From Bacteroidota bacterium (GTDB lineage: Bacteria; Bacteroidota; Bacteroidia; UKL13-3): DNA of 64,000 bases. Location: positions 1 through 64,000 of the forward strand of contig JAUXUD010000062.1 of assembly GCA_030680835.1 (NCBI GenBank), given 5' to 3'. The first letter of the stretch is position 1. Every line of letters begins with the position of its first letter. Made by a program: the position numbers and the translations under genes. Positions 35,801-43,119 of the stretch are shown one piece after another. Below the pieces are notes generated by a model. That model searched no databases. It was not told the origin of the DNA and saw nothing but the letters and a program-made list of their open reading frames with translations.

Positions 35801-36041
35801 TATTCACCCAAAAGGCTACTTTGCTCACATCAGCACCGGCCATCAGACTAAAAATCCTTCCAATCATTAAAAATAACGGGGCACCCGGAGGGTGGCAAAT
35901 TTGAAGTTTATAAGAAGCAGAGATAAACTCACCGCAATCCCAAAAACTCACAGAAGGCTCAATGGTAAGGGTGTAGGTGATTAGGGAGACTATAAAAATA
36001 AGCCATCCAAAAACAGTGTTTAACAGATTGTATTTACTCAT
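32859..36041 (-). CDS. DUF2723 multi-spanning membrane protein (putative glycosyltransferase-C-like)
   Basis: A 1,060-aa inner-membrane protein. The N-terminal DUF2723 domain shows YTLTIEPSVSFWDCGEFISASYKLQICHPPGAPLF with the acidic D-C-G-E loop typical of GT-C enzymes. About twelve membrane helices fill residues 5-640, and a large soluble C-terminal part ends with TPR-like helices. The animal relative TMEM260 is a protein O-mannosyltransferase, so a role in protein O-glycosylation is plausible but inferred. The ORF track starts 14 codons earlier at an ATG, but a perfect -7 promoter element lies across that codon (36077-36084), so I use the second ATG (MSKYNLL). Confidence 0.85.
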   Translation of the reverse strand: MSKYNLLNTVFGWLIFIVSLITYTLTIEPSVSFWDCGEFISASYKLQICHPPGAPLFLMIGRIFSLMAGADVSKVAFWVNMVSAVTSALTVMFMFWTITHLAKKILAKGNEVLENWQNIAIIGAGLVGALTLNFSDTFWFSAVEAEVYASSSFFTTLTFWCILKWENIANEKHSNRWLVLIAYLIGLAIGVHLLNLLVIPAIVYVYYFKKFKFTRAGFIQASIVAILAIGIVQFGIIPGLPGLATKLDFLLVNSFGMTFNTGAVVLIFLLIALIASFIHYTHTQSKTSLYVAIGSYAIMVLSYFVINASIGGLIMWGIITGVLYFILFQRKVALDIVNLVVLCFSFVVIGYSSYSMIIIRSLANPPIDMNDPEQPFSLLSYLNREQYGENPLVYGQYFYAKVIDLKKGNMQYAKGADGKYEEAGEKIERVYDPKDCTLFPRMWADRADYINSYREWEKIPEGKRANMGKNIDFLLSYQLGFMYWRYFFWNFIGRQNDEQGYGDITRGNWLSGINFIDEWRLGPQKNMPESMKGNKAHNTYFFLPILLGLLGFFYHFKKSREDAVVVLTLFLFTGFFIILYLNFPAHQPRERDYAYVGSYQTFIIWIGLGVLAIVDWLSKRLNKTMAATGATVLSLAAVPMVMGTQNWDDHDRSNRFTALNFAEDYLNSCAKDAILFTNGDNDTYPLWYAQNVENIRSDVRVINMSLLNTDWYADGLKRPAFDSRPIDFSMASSQYKQGTRDYAVYYENPELEKRYGINKNEYYPLKNILAFINDDNEPMGTVQTQGGDALRYYPTKKFSIIVDRAACLKNGVVQPKDAAFMVDTIKWEIGNSNLMKADLILLDIICSNINTRPICWAITTGNDVYMNLQSYFQLEGLTYRLVPITSNVQRDGTTGRINSDILYENIMNKFKWGNMSEPDVYLDETILRQTKNFRNIFYRLAEQLVMEGKRDSAVKVLDYCLKVMPNHKVNYDVFVVRLVEGYYIAGAPEKANKLAKEMVNINTEKLKYYLSFKTKRNSVKNDIEDIMQILNYIQQITEGNQQIELAKELRKQIDAAQTGM

Positions 36042-36076
36042 TATAAAACTATTTAATTTGGTATTAACGTGTGTGG

Positions 36077-36084
36077 CAAACATA
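36077..36084 (-). promoter_or_regulatory. Candidate -7 element for the DUF2723 gene
   Basis: TATGTTTG on the minus strand. It overlaps the first in-frame ATG of the ORF, which would therefore not be in the transcript. Confidence 0.45.
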
Positions 36085-36141
36085 AATTATTTTAGTATAG
36101 AATTCTAAAAAAATAAATGTTTTAAAAATTGCACAATTGCT

Positions 36142-36149
36142 TACTTTTG
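36142..36149 (+). promoter_or_regulatory. Candidate -7 element for the BaiN-like gene
   Basis: TACTTTTG, 30 nt before the GTG at 36179 and downstream of the ORF-track TTG (36137). Confidence 0.45.
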
Positions 36150-36178
36150 CGGATTGTTTAACCAGGAGAAAAAGCCAA

Positions 36179-37405
36179 GTGTCACATAAAGTAGTTGTAA
36201 TTGGAGGAGGTGCAGCAGGGTACTTTGCTGCCATTAATTGTGCGGAAGCCAATAATGATTTGGAGGTTTTACTCATTGAAAAATCATCCAAAGTACTGCA
36301 AAAGGTTAAGGTTTCGGGCGGCGGGCGCTGCAATGTAGGATATGCTTGTTTCGATTTAAAGCAGCTATCGCTGGCATACCCGCGTGGCGAGAAACAATTG
36401 AAAAGCGCATTTGCCCGCTTTAGTACCAAAGACACCATTGAGTGGTTTAACACAAGAAATATAACTTTAAAAACCGAAGCGGATGGCCGTATGTTTCCCG
36501 TATCCGACAACTCGCAAACCATTATAGATTGCCTTGAAAAAGCCGCAAAAAAGCTTAAAGTAAAGGTTGAACTCGAGAAAGGTGTAAAAAAAATTATTCC
36601 TAATTTTCACGGTGGTTTTGAATTGTTGCTCGATAGCGGCGATAAGATTGCCTGCCATAAAATAATTGTGGCCAGTGGCGGCAGTGCGAAAGAAGATGGA
36701 TTTAACTGGCTTAAAGACCTGGGCCATCGCATTGAACCGCCGGTTCCATCCCTGTTTACCTTTAATATTCCGCACAACCCCATTATTGAATTGCAGGGCA
36801 TAGCCATAAACCCGGCAAGGGTAAGAATATTGGATACCAAACTGGAAAACAGTGGTCCTTTGTTAATTACGCATTGGGGTTTTAGCGGTCCGGCTATATT
36901 AAAAACATCGTCGGTTGGGGCAAGGATACTCGCTGATAAAAACTACGAATTTGACGTGCAGATAAGCTGGCTCGATAATAAAAGAGAAGATTCGGTTCGC
37001 CAGGAATTGTTTAATTTAAAAGCTGCAAATCCAACCAAGAATATTGGAAAGTTATTTCCGTTTAACTTACCCAAACGCTTAAACTCCTTTTTGCTTGCCA
37101 AAGCAAAGGTTGACGAAGGCGCAAACTGGGCAGAAGTAAGTAAAGAGGCCGTAAACGATATCATCAACTGCCTGTTATACGATACCTATCATGTGGTGGG
37201 CAAAACCACTTTTAAAGAAGAGTTTGTAACCTGTGGTGGTGTTAATCTCGATGATGTAGATTTTAAAACCATGGAAAGCAAACGCATCAAGGGTTTGTAT
37301 TTTGCCGGCGAAGTGCTGGATATTGACGGCATTACAGGCGGCTTCAATTTTCAGGCGGCATGGACTACAGGGTTTATTGCCGGCAAAGCGGCAAGTGTTG
37401 CTTAA
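36179..37405 (+). CDS. NAD(P)/FAD-dependent oxidoreductase of the HI0933/BaiN family
   Basis: A 408-aa flavoprotein. The N-terminal dinucleotide-binding motif is VVVIGGGAAGYFAAI, followed by EKSSKVLQKVKVSGGGRCNV, the family hallmark that lies around the FAD. Near the C-terminus are VTCGGVNLDDVDFKTMESK and GLYFAGEVLDIDGITGGFNFQAAW, also diagnostic. Members are cytosolic; one (BaiN) reduces bile-acid intermediates, but most have unknown substrates. I use the GTG at 36179 rather than the upstream TTG because a -7 element lies between them and an AGGAG stretch precedes the GTG. The stop overlaps the convergent hicA-like gene by 4 nt. Confidence 0.9.
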   Translation: MSHKVVVIGGGAAGYFAAINCAEANNDLEVLLIEKSSKVLQKVKVSGGGRCNVGYACFDLKQLSLAYPRGEKQLKSAFARFSTKDTIEWFNTRNITLKTEADGRMFPVSDNSQTIIDCLEKAAKKLKVKVELEKGVKKIIPNFHGGFELLLDSGDKIACHKIIVASGGSAKEDGFNWLKDLGHRIEPPVPSLFTFNIPHNPIIELQGIAINPARVRILDTKLENSGPLLITHWGFSGPAILKTSSVGARILADKNYEFDVQISWLDNKREDSVRQELFNLKAANPTKNIGKLFPFNLPKRLNSFLLAKAKVDEGANWAEVSKEAVNDIINCLLYDTYHVVGKTTFKEEFVTCGGVNLDDVDFKTMESKRIKGLYFAGEVLDIDGITGGFNFQAAWTTGFIAGKAASVA

Positions 37406-37638
37406 CAGTTTTCTTGAGCCCAGGCATATAAAATATCAAGGGTAGTACCCATTGTGTTGCAGCTTGATTTTAAGTGCTGAGCAGGAATTTCTTTCTCATC
37501 GCCCCAAACAGGGATAGACCGTGGCGCATTTTTCTTTATCCAAATATCTTGACTTCCTTTTGTTCTTGAATATCTGTAGCCCATCATCAAGAGAAAACTT
37601 TCCCAGCATTTTGTGGGTAGCGGCCTGAAATTTCCCAT
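37402..37638 (-). CDS. HicA-like toxin, catalytic His apparently replaced
   Basis: A 78-aa protein of the HicA type (double-stranded-RNA-binding-like fold, mRNA interferase). The layout agrees: LPTKCWESFLLMMGYRYSRT then KGSQDIWIKKN and RSIPVWGDEKEIPA. In active HicA the strand after the arginine normally reads G-S-H; here it reads G-S-Q-D, so the usual catalytic histidine is not at its place. It is 5 nt downstream of the hicB-like gene. Either the toxin is weakened or this is a variant subfamily. Confidence 0.7.
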   Translation of the reverse strand: MGNFRPLPTKCWESFLLMMGYRYSRTKGSQDIWIKKNAPRSIPVWGDEKEIPAQHLKSSCNTMGTTLDILYAWAQENC

Positions 37639-37643
37639 AGAAG

Positions 37644-38051
37644 TTAAAATTCTATAAGTTCAATATCAACCTTATCTGCAACAGCATTAAACTCTTTGAG
37701 TTTACCATCCATATCCACATATGCCCTGGAGTAATCCTTATTTCGCAATTTATTATGCTTCCACCCTTTATCAGAGAGCTCCTGTGCCATTTTTTTGGGT
37801 GTAAGCGAAATCAAAAAATCAAAATAATTATCAAGAGAATACCTTAGCATTTCTTCCGCATTGGCATCAGTGGAACCATAACCGGTTATATCTAATGTTG
37901 GAATATAAACAACAATCTGCCGGGTGTCTCTATCACGGTATTTAACTCTATACAAAACAGCATCTATTTGACTGCCCGTTTTGAGCCGTTTAATATGCAG
38001 GCTTTCTTCTAATTTTCCGGATTTGCTTTTTTTGACTGAAAGTGTATCCAT
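37644..38051 (-). CDS. HicB-like antitoxin
   Basis: A 135-aa protein. Its centre has the partial RNase-H-like HicB core: VVYIPTLDITGYGSTDANAEEMLRYSLDNYFDFL, with the strand-turn-strand and helix expected. The C-terminal part (about 90-135) is not the usual helix-turn-helix or ribbon-helix-helix but a basic, charged segment (KGWKHNKLRNKDYSRAYV). It precedes the HicA-like gene, the common order being variable in this family. The ORF-track start is a TTG; I use the ATG four codons later. The upstream gap 38052-38198 is AT-rich with no clear promoter. Confidence 0.65.
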   Translation of the reverse strand: MDTLSVKKSKSGKLEESLHIKRLKTGSQIDAVLYRVKYRDRDTRQIVVYIPTLDITGYGSTDANAEEMLRYSLDNYFDFLISLTPKKMAQELSDKGWKHNKLRNKDYSRAYVDMDGKLKEFNAVADKVDIELIEF

Positions 38052-38198
38052 GGTTGTATTCAAGAGAAAATGATTTATTTAATTGGTGCTAAGTTAAGTG
38101 TTTTCTTATAAAACCAATATAAAAAAATATTTTCCTTATAATTAATAATTCTGTTTTATTTATAATTCTGCTATTTTAATAAAGCCTTATGTTCTTTT

Positions 38199-38369
38199 TT
38201 ACTTATTATTTTTAATTTTATTCCGCTTCGCATCCGTTAAAGCCTTGTTCAGCATCCACTCAATCTGGCCGTGCGTACTACGAAATTCGTCGGCAGCCCA
38301 TTTTTCTATGGCGGCCATCATTTCTTTGCTGAGCCTTAATGCAAAAGGTTTTTTTTCGTTCTCCGCCAT
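38199..38369 (-). CDS. Arc-type ribbon-helix-helix DNA-binding protein (too short for the ORF track)
   Basis: A 56-aa frame: starts MAENEKKPFALRLSKEMMAA and continues through IEKWAADEFRSTHGQIEWML. This is the Arc/MetJ pattern: a beta strand (PFALRLS) that reads DNA, a helix, and the second helix with S-x-x-x-x-I-E-x-x-L-x-x-A. Dimeric repressors of this type bind operators near their own genes. It begins 8 nt after the stop of the PH-like gene, which in turn follows the SPFH gene by 12 nt, so all three form one operon. Confidence 0.85.
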   Translation of the reverse strand: MAENEKKPFALRLSKEMMAAIEKWAADEFRSTHGQIEWMLNKALTDAKRNKIKNNK

Positions 38370-38377
38370 CTTCACAA

Positions 38378-38872
38378 TTATTTTATGCAGGCTATTGCAT
38401 TGCGTGCTTTTAACTCACTTAAATAACTTTGCATCCCCGTTTCATTTTGTGTTCCGATTAAAAACTTTTTGCCGCTTTTTAACACCAGTTGCAGACCCTT
38501 ATTGCCCCTTACATTATAGGCTTTACCGTTTCTAAATGTATAACGCAATCCCCAGCCTCCATATTCCATTATGGGTTTGTATTGCCTGATGTAGGCTTCT
38601 TCAATTTCATCCCAGCCTACAAAATAGTAATACCGCTGAAAGGGGAAATATCGCAGCGTAATGCCCTTTTCATCGATTCGGGTATCGAGTTTTGATAAAT
38701 AAAATAAGGCTGTTATGGCACCCAAAATCGCAAAGGATATAATGAGGTTTGTGGTTTGTGCCGAATTCGGCTCACCAAATACAATACTTCCGATTACGGT
38801 TACAAAAGGAATGATAATGACAAGTTTTAACCAAAGCTGGTTAAATTTCTGATTTTCGGTATAGGGTTCCAT
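38378..38872 (-). CDS. Membrane protein with PH-like C-terminal domain
   Basis: A 164-aa protein with two membrane helices (about 12-34 and 43-62), then a soluble part with a PH-domain-like strand pattern (TRIDEKGITLRYFPF, YYFVGWDEIEEAYIRQY, GLRYTFRNGKAYNVRG, GLQLVLKSGKKFLIGT). No catalytic motif. It lies between the SPFH protein and the Arc repressor with gaps of 12 and 8 nt, so it may work with the SPFH protein in a membrane complex. The family is not one I can name with certainty. Confidence 0.72.
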   Translation of the reverse strand: MEPYTENQKFNQLWLKLVIIIPFVTVIGSIVFGEPNSAQTTNLIISFAILGAITALFYLSKLDTRIDEKGITLRYFPFQRYYYFVGWDEIEEAYIRQYKPIMEYGGWGLRYTFRNGKAYNVRGNKGLQLVLKSGKKFLIGTQNETGMQSYLSELKARNAIACIK

Positions 38873-38884
38873 TTATGTTATTTA

Positions 38885-39736
38885 TTATTGGTTCAAAGTA
38901 CCTGTATTAATTACCGGGCTTACGCCCCCGCTGCATAAAACCACCATGAGGTTGCTTACCATGGCTGCCTTTTTATCTTCGTCTAAATCAATAATTTGTT
39001 TTTTAGATAGGGCATTCAAAGCCAGCTCAACCATGCCTACAGCACCTTCCACAATTTTGGTTCGGGCAGCCACAATAGCTGTTGCCTGCTGTCGTTGCAG
39101 CATGGCATGTGCAATTTCCTGCGCATAGGATAAGTTGCTTATACGGGCTTCCATTACTTCAATTCCGGCAATGCTTAAGCGTTCACTCAATTCTTTCACC
39201 AGCTCTTCATGCACTTCGTTCGTATTTGAACGCAATGAAATATCCTGCTGCTCATCATCGAAATTATCATACGGATACGTGCCTGCCAGTTTACGTATGG
39301 CCGACTCACTTTGAATCTTTACAAAACTTTCAAAATCGTTTACTTCAAAAGCTGCTTTAAACGTTTCGCTAACCCGCCAAACCAGCACAATTCCAATCAT
39401 AATCGGATTACCCAGCTTGTCGTTCACTTTAATCGGATGGCTGTCGAAGTTTCGTGCCCGCAATGAAATTTTACGCTTGGTAAAAAATGGGTTCACCCAA
39501 AAAAAGCCGTTTTCTTTTGCCGAACCTTTGTACTCTCCAAACAAAACCAAAACGCTCGATTCGTTGGGATTGATAATAATAAAACCACTCATCAGAAAAA
39601 ATGCAGCAGCGAGACAAACAGCCCCAACTACAATAACTTTAGTAACAATAGCCGCAATTCCCAGGAACAGCAAACCCAGACAAAGCATCAAAAAAACATA
39701 ACCCGATTGAGGTTTAATTAAATTTTCGTGTTTCAT
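38885..39736 (-). CDS. SPFH-domain (stomatin/prohibitin/flotillin) membrane protein
   Basis: A 283-aa protein. Two adjacent hydrophobic helices (about 13-55) anchor it; the SPFH domain runs from about 58 to 215: NESSVLVLFGEYKGSAKENGFFWVNPFF, then RNFDSHPIKVNDKLGNPIMI, then FVKIQSESAIRKLAGTYPYD, then ERLSIAGIEVMEARISNLSY. A coiled helical region with Ala/Gln-rich AHAMLQRQQATAIVAART follows. SPFH proteins oligomerise into ring- or cage-like membrane scaffolds that organise other proteins. It is the first gene of the SPFH / PH-like / Arc operon. Confidence 0.92.
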   Translation of the reverse strand: MKHENLIKPQSGYVFLMLCLGLLFLGIAAIVTKVIVVGAVCLAAAFFLMSGFIIINPNESSVLVLFGEYKGSAKENGFFWVNPFFTKRKISLRARNFDSHPIKVNDKLGNPIMIGIVLVWRVSETFKAAFEVNDFESFVKIQSESAIRKLAGTYPYDNFDDEQQDISLRSNTNEVHEELVKELSERLSIAGIEVMEARISNLSYAQEIAHAMLQRQQATAIVAARTKIVEGAVGMVELALNALSKKQIIDLDEDKKAAMVSNLMVVLCSGGVSPVINTGTLNQ

Positions 39737-39760
39737 GTGATTGATATTAAAATGATATCA

Positions 39761-39790
39761 CAAAGATATTATTAAAAAAATGAAATGCAA
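39761..39790 (-). promoter_or_regulatory. Promoter of the SPFH operon
   Basis: Minus strand: TTG (39790-39788), 19 nt, TATCTTTG (39768-39761), then a 24-nt leader to the ATG. Full match to the Bacteroidota consensus. Confidence 0.65.
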
Positions 39791-39913
39791 GAAAAAGTTG
39801 AAAAAGCTTTTGGCTATCAGCCTCTGGCTTCTAGCTTCTGGCCTCTGGCTAAATTTATTGAAAATTATAGTTTACCTGCAAAACACCAATAGCATAAACT
39901 CCCAATTTCCTTT

Positions 39914-39921
39914 TATCTTTG
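39914..39921 (+). promoter_or_regulatory. Candidate -7 element for metG
   Basis: TATCTTTG, 10 nt before the metG ATG. The region upstream (39805-39850) is a run of imperfect CTGGCTTCTGGC-type repeats. Confidence 0.45.
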
Positions 39922-39931
39922 CCTTGATTTT

Positions 39932-42049
39932 ATGCGTAAAGAACCAAAGAGATACTTAGTAACGGCAGCATTGCCTTATGCAAACGGACCTGTACATATT
40001 GGCCATTTGGCGGGATGTTATTTGCCGGCAGATATTTATGTGCGCTTTTTAAAGGCACAAGGGAAGGATGTAATTTTTATTTGTGGCAGCGATGAGCACG
40101 GCGTTCCCATAACCCTTAAAGCCAAAAACGAAGGAATTACCCCGCAGCAGGTAGTCGACAAATACGATGGCATCATGAAAAATGCCTTCAAAGACTTTGG
40201 AATTGATTTTACGTATTACGGCAGAACATCTTCAAAAACGCATCACGATACGGCTCAGGAATTTTTTAAAAACCTGTATGATAAAGGAATTTTTAAAGAA
40301 GAAATTACGCAGCAATATTATGATGTAGAAGCCAGTCAGTTTTTGGCCGACCGATATATTACCGGCACCTGCCCGCGTTGTGGTAACCCCGGCGCTTACG
40401 GCGATCAGTGCGAGAAATGCGGAACTGCTCTTAGTCCTACCGATTTAATCAATCCCAAATCAGCTTTAAGTGGCAATGTACCGGTATTAAAAGAAACCAA
40501 AAACTGGTTTTTACCCATGGGTGAAATTCAGCAAACTGAGCAGTTTCAAAACTATATCAAACGGTTCAGCCAATGGAAATCAAATATAAAAGGACAGTGT
40601 AACAGTTGGCTAACCGAAGGTTTGCAATCGCGGGCTATGACCCGCGATTTGGACTGGGGTGTGCCGGTGCCTATAGAGGGACCAGAGGCAAGCGGCAAAG
40701 TGCTGTATGTTTGGTTTGATGCACCCATCGGGTATATTTCTGCTACCAAGGAATATTTTGAAATAAATTCCAATCCGATAGCTATCGGATCCCAAATCCC
40801 AAATCCTAAATGGGAAACATATTGGCAAGACCAAGATACCGCTCTGATCCATTTTATAGGCAAAGATAATATTGTGTTTCATGCCATTATTTTTCCTATG
40901 ATGCTGATGGCACACGGTGATTTTATTTTACCAACCAACGTACCCGCCAATGAGTTTTTAAATCTTGAAGGGGATAAAATTTCAACTTCACGAAACTGGG
41001 CTGTTTGGCTGCATGAGTATTTAACAGATTTCCCCGATAAGCAGGATGAACTGCGTTATGTTTTAACCAGCATTGCACCCGAAACCAAGGATAGTGAATT
41101 TACCTGGAAAGATTTTCAAACCCGGGTAAACAGTGAGTTGGTAAGTATTTTTGGCAATTTTGTAAACCGGGTTCTGGTTTTATGCGAAAAATATTATGCA
41201 GGTTTGGTTCCTGAAATAAACATAAAATTAAAGGATGAAAAACTTATAAAAGCCAGGCAAACCTGCATGGATCATGTTGCTGAGAGTTTACAACAAATGC
41301 AGCTAAATCTGGAGGCCATTAAACTAAGGGATGCACAAGCAGAGTTTATCAATGTGGCGCGGGCAGGAAACAAATATCTGGCTGATACAGAACCCTGGAA
41401 GCTGATAAAAACAGATGCAGAAAGTGTGAAACAAATATTGATTGATGCCTTGCAAATTTGTGCTAAATTAGCTATTGCAGCCGAACCGTTTTTGCCGCAT
41501 ACTTCCGCAAAATTAAAGCTCATGCTGAACGCAAAAGACCTTGATTGGAAAGGATTGTTTAATGAAACTCTTATTGGTTCAAACCAACAGCTAAACAAAT
41601 CCGAAATATTATATAAACAAGTGGAAGACGAAGATATTCAGAAGCAGCTCGAACGTTTGGAACGCATTAAAAAAGCCAACCATCTTGAACCTAAACCCAA
41701 TGAAACTTTGCACGAAGTGAAGGCAGACATTAGCTATGAAGATTTTGATAAATTAGATTTGCGCGTAGGCAAAATTTTAGAGGCGATTAAAGTTCCCAAA
41801 GCCGATAAATTATTAAAGTTAACGGTAGATTTGGGTTTCGAAAAACGCACCATCCTTTCAGGCATTGCCGAGTATTACAAGCCCGAAGAACTGGTGGGCA
41901 AGTTGGTAACCGTTGTGGCCAATCTGGCACCACGCAAAATCCGCGGCATCGAAAGCCAGGGCATGTTGTTAATGGCCGGCAATGATTTTGGAAAATTGCT
42001 GAGCGTAGGTCCCGAAGCCGATATTGAATTGGGTAGCATTGTTAAATAG
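39932..42049 (+). CDS. metG: Methionyl-tRNA synthetase
   Basis: Charges initiator and elongator tRNA-Met. The 705-aa protein has the class I motifs [14 protein letters not shown] (HIGH) and DKISTSRNW (KMSKS variant), a four-cysteine zinc knuckle [18 protein letters not shown] (about 151-168), the anticodon-binding helices, and a C-terminal Trbp111-like tRNA-binding domain (about 605-705: [24 protein letters not shown]). Between EYFEIN and WETYW (about residues 279-293) is an insertion that I would not expect in the family, and its DNA contains the palindrome CCGATAGCTATCGG. The frame is kept, so the enzyme is probably functional. Confidence 0.96.
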   Translation: MRKEPKRYLVTAALPYANGPVHIGHLAGCYLPADIYVRFLKAQGKDVIFICGSDEHGVPITLKAKNEGITPQQVVDKYDGIMKNAFKDFGIDFTYYGRTSSKTHHDTAQEFFKNLYDKGIFKEEITQQYYDVEASQFLADRYITGTCPRCGNPGAYGDQCEKCGTALSPTDLINPKSALSGNVPVLKETKNWFLPMGEIQQTEQFQNYIKRFSQWKSNIKGQCNSWLTEGLQSRAMTRDLDWGVPVPIEGPEASGKVLYVWFDAPIGYISATKEYFEINSNPIAIGSQIPNPKWETYWQDQDTALIHFIGKDNIVFHAIIFPMMLMAHGDFILPTNVPANEFLNLEGDKISTSRNWAVWLHEYLTDFPDKQDELRYVLTSIAPETKDSEFTWKDFQTRVNSELVSIFGNFVNRVLVLCEKYYAGLVPEINIKLKDEKLIKARQTCMDHVAESLQQMQLNLEAIKLRDAQAEFINVARAGNKYLADTEPWKLIKTDAESVKQILIDALQICAKLAIAAEPFLPHTSAKLKLMLNAKDLDWKGLFNETLIGSNQQLNKSEILYKQVEDEDIQKQLERLERIKKANHLEPKPNETLHEVKADISYEDFDKLDLRVGKILEAIKVPKADKLLKLTVDLGFEKRTILSGIAEYYKPEELVGKLVTVVANLAPRKIRGIESQGMLLMAGNDFGKLLSVGPEADIELGSIVK
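40775..40788. repeat. Palindrome CCGATAGCTATCGG inserted in the metG reading frame
   Basis: A perfect 14-bp palindrome, followed by a short direct repeat CCCAAAT CCCAAAT. Its core also occurs at 658-669 in non-coding DNA. Confidence 0.7.
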
Positions 42050-42079
42050 GAAATTAATGCAAATAAACCGGCGCAATAT

Positions 42080-42553
42080 TTAATAAACCAAAACAAAATG
42101 GGTGGCATTACTCACAGTATTTAATCTGCGTAAACCGGGATTGATATAATATATAACATAAGGTACAACCACTGCGTTTCCGGCAATAAAAATACTTGCC
42201 GCCGTTATTCCAACATCTGCATCCCCTGAAATCATGGCTCCTATCAGGTTGAGTTCTGCCAGCGTAATAAATCCTGCCACGCTCCATGCTACCCAGGGCT
42301 TTTGTTGATTGCCAATACAGATCAGGGAATAAAATGGAATGAAACCCTGTGTAGCTGTGGTAAATCCCGAATCGCTTACACTAATTATTTTGTCAATAAG
42401 AAAGTCCTTTTGCAAACCTGTTTTAAATTTAACCAAATTACCAACCATAAATTTAGTTGAACGCGCTTTTACTTCGTCGTATAATTTAAATCCCTTTTGG
42501 GCATAGAGCAATTGTACATTTAAAAATAAGAACAATAACAGTAGTTTTCTCAT
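42080..42553 (-). CDS. Exported or membrane hypothetical protein
   Basis: A 157-aa protein of unknown function. Signal peptide MRKLLLLFLFLNVQLLYAQ; a beta-rich middle (VKFKTGLQKDFLIDKIISVSDSGFTT), then two or three hydrophobic segments (WVAWSVAGFITLAELNLIGAMI; ITAASIFIAGNAVVVPYVIYYI), so it is probably membrane-bound. The ORF-track start is a TTG inside the previous gene; the ATG at 42553 leaves one base after the upstream stop and gives a proper signal. It shares its architecture with the gene upstream and the two are co-transcribed. Confidence 0.68.
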   Translation of the reverse strand: MRKLLLLFLFLNVQLLYAQKGFKLYDEVKARSTKFMVGNLVKFKTGLQKDFLIDKIISVSDSGFTTATQGFIPFYSLICIGNQQKPWVAWSVAGFITLAELNLIGAMISGDADVGITAASIFIAGNAVVVPYVIYYINPGLRRLNTVSNATHFVLVY

Positions 42554-42554
42554 C

Positions 42555-43055
42555 TTATAAAGACTCTTCAGCAAGTGATAAATTAATGCCCCGGATGAGT
42601 TCTCTTTTTGGCGTAATCAGCCAAATCGGGATAGCTGCCGTTTCAATAAAAAAAGCACTTACAAGCATTCCTTCACCAAAATACTTCCATCTCATGGCAG
42701 AGGTAATTTCAATATCAGTAGGTTGAAAAGTGTATGCTATGGTTGAACTCATAAAAAGTCCAATCGTGTATAATATAGGTTTGCCATAGCGTTTAAATGC
42801 ATTTCGGGGTGTAAAGCGAATACTGTTGATGGAAGCCAGGGCTAAATGCTTTCCTCCGAATAAATATAAGGTATCGTTATGAACCGATTTAATATAAGCG
42901 GAGAATTCTTTGTTGTTTGAAACAGTTGTTAGCCATACATGGTGCATGAAACCTATTTTATAATGTTCGTGGCTTATCGTATTTGTAATTACCAGCTTTT
43001 GTGCAGACGCAGCAAAACATAATAAAAATAGCAAACAGCAAAACAGGATTTTCAT
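42555..43055 (-). CDS. Exported or membrane hypothetical protein, companion of 42080-42553
   Basis: A 166-aa protein with signal peptide MKILFCCLLFLLCFAASAQ. A beta-rich part (HEHYKIGFMHHVWLTTVSNN, IKSVHNDTLYLFGGKHLALASINSI) is followed by two hydrophobic stretches (GKPILYTIGLFMSSTIAY; GEGMLVSAFFIETAAIPIWLI). The plan (signal, small beta domain with a 'D-S/T-L' surface, two membrane segments) parallels its downstream neighbour, suggesting an ancient duplication. No family recognised. Confidence 0.68.
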   Translation of the reverse strand: MKILFCCLLFLLCFAASAQKLVITNTISHEHYKIGFMHHVWLTTVSNNKEFSAYIKSVHNDTLYLFGGKHLALASINSIRFTPRNAFKRYGKPILYTIGLFMSSTIAYTFQPTDIEITSAMRWKYFGEGMLVSAFFIETAAIPIWLITPKRELIRGINLSLAEESL

Positions 43056-43119
43056 AATTTAAAAATGTAAAACTACTGCGTTTTAAATTAATATTTTTAA
43101 AGAATTTCACCCGCCCCTT

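Noticed and set aside
36064-36522. 152-aa minus-strand ORF
   Set aside because: Antisense to the start of the BaiN-like flavoprotein, which has strong motifs.
39082-39701. Plus-strand ORFs inside the SPFH gene
   Set aside because: Shadows of the SPFH coding sequence.
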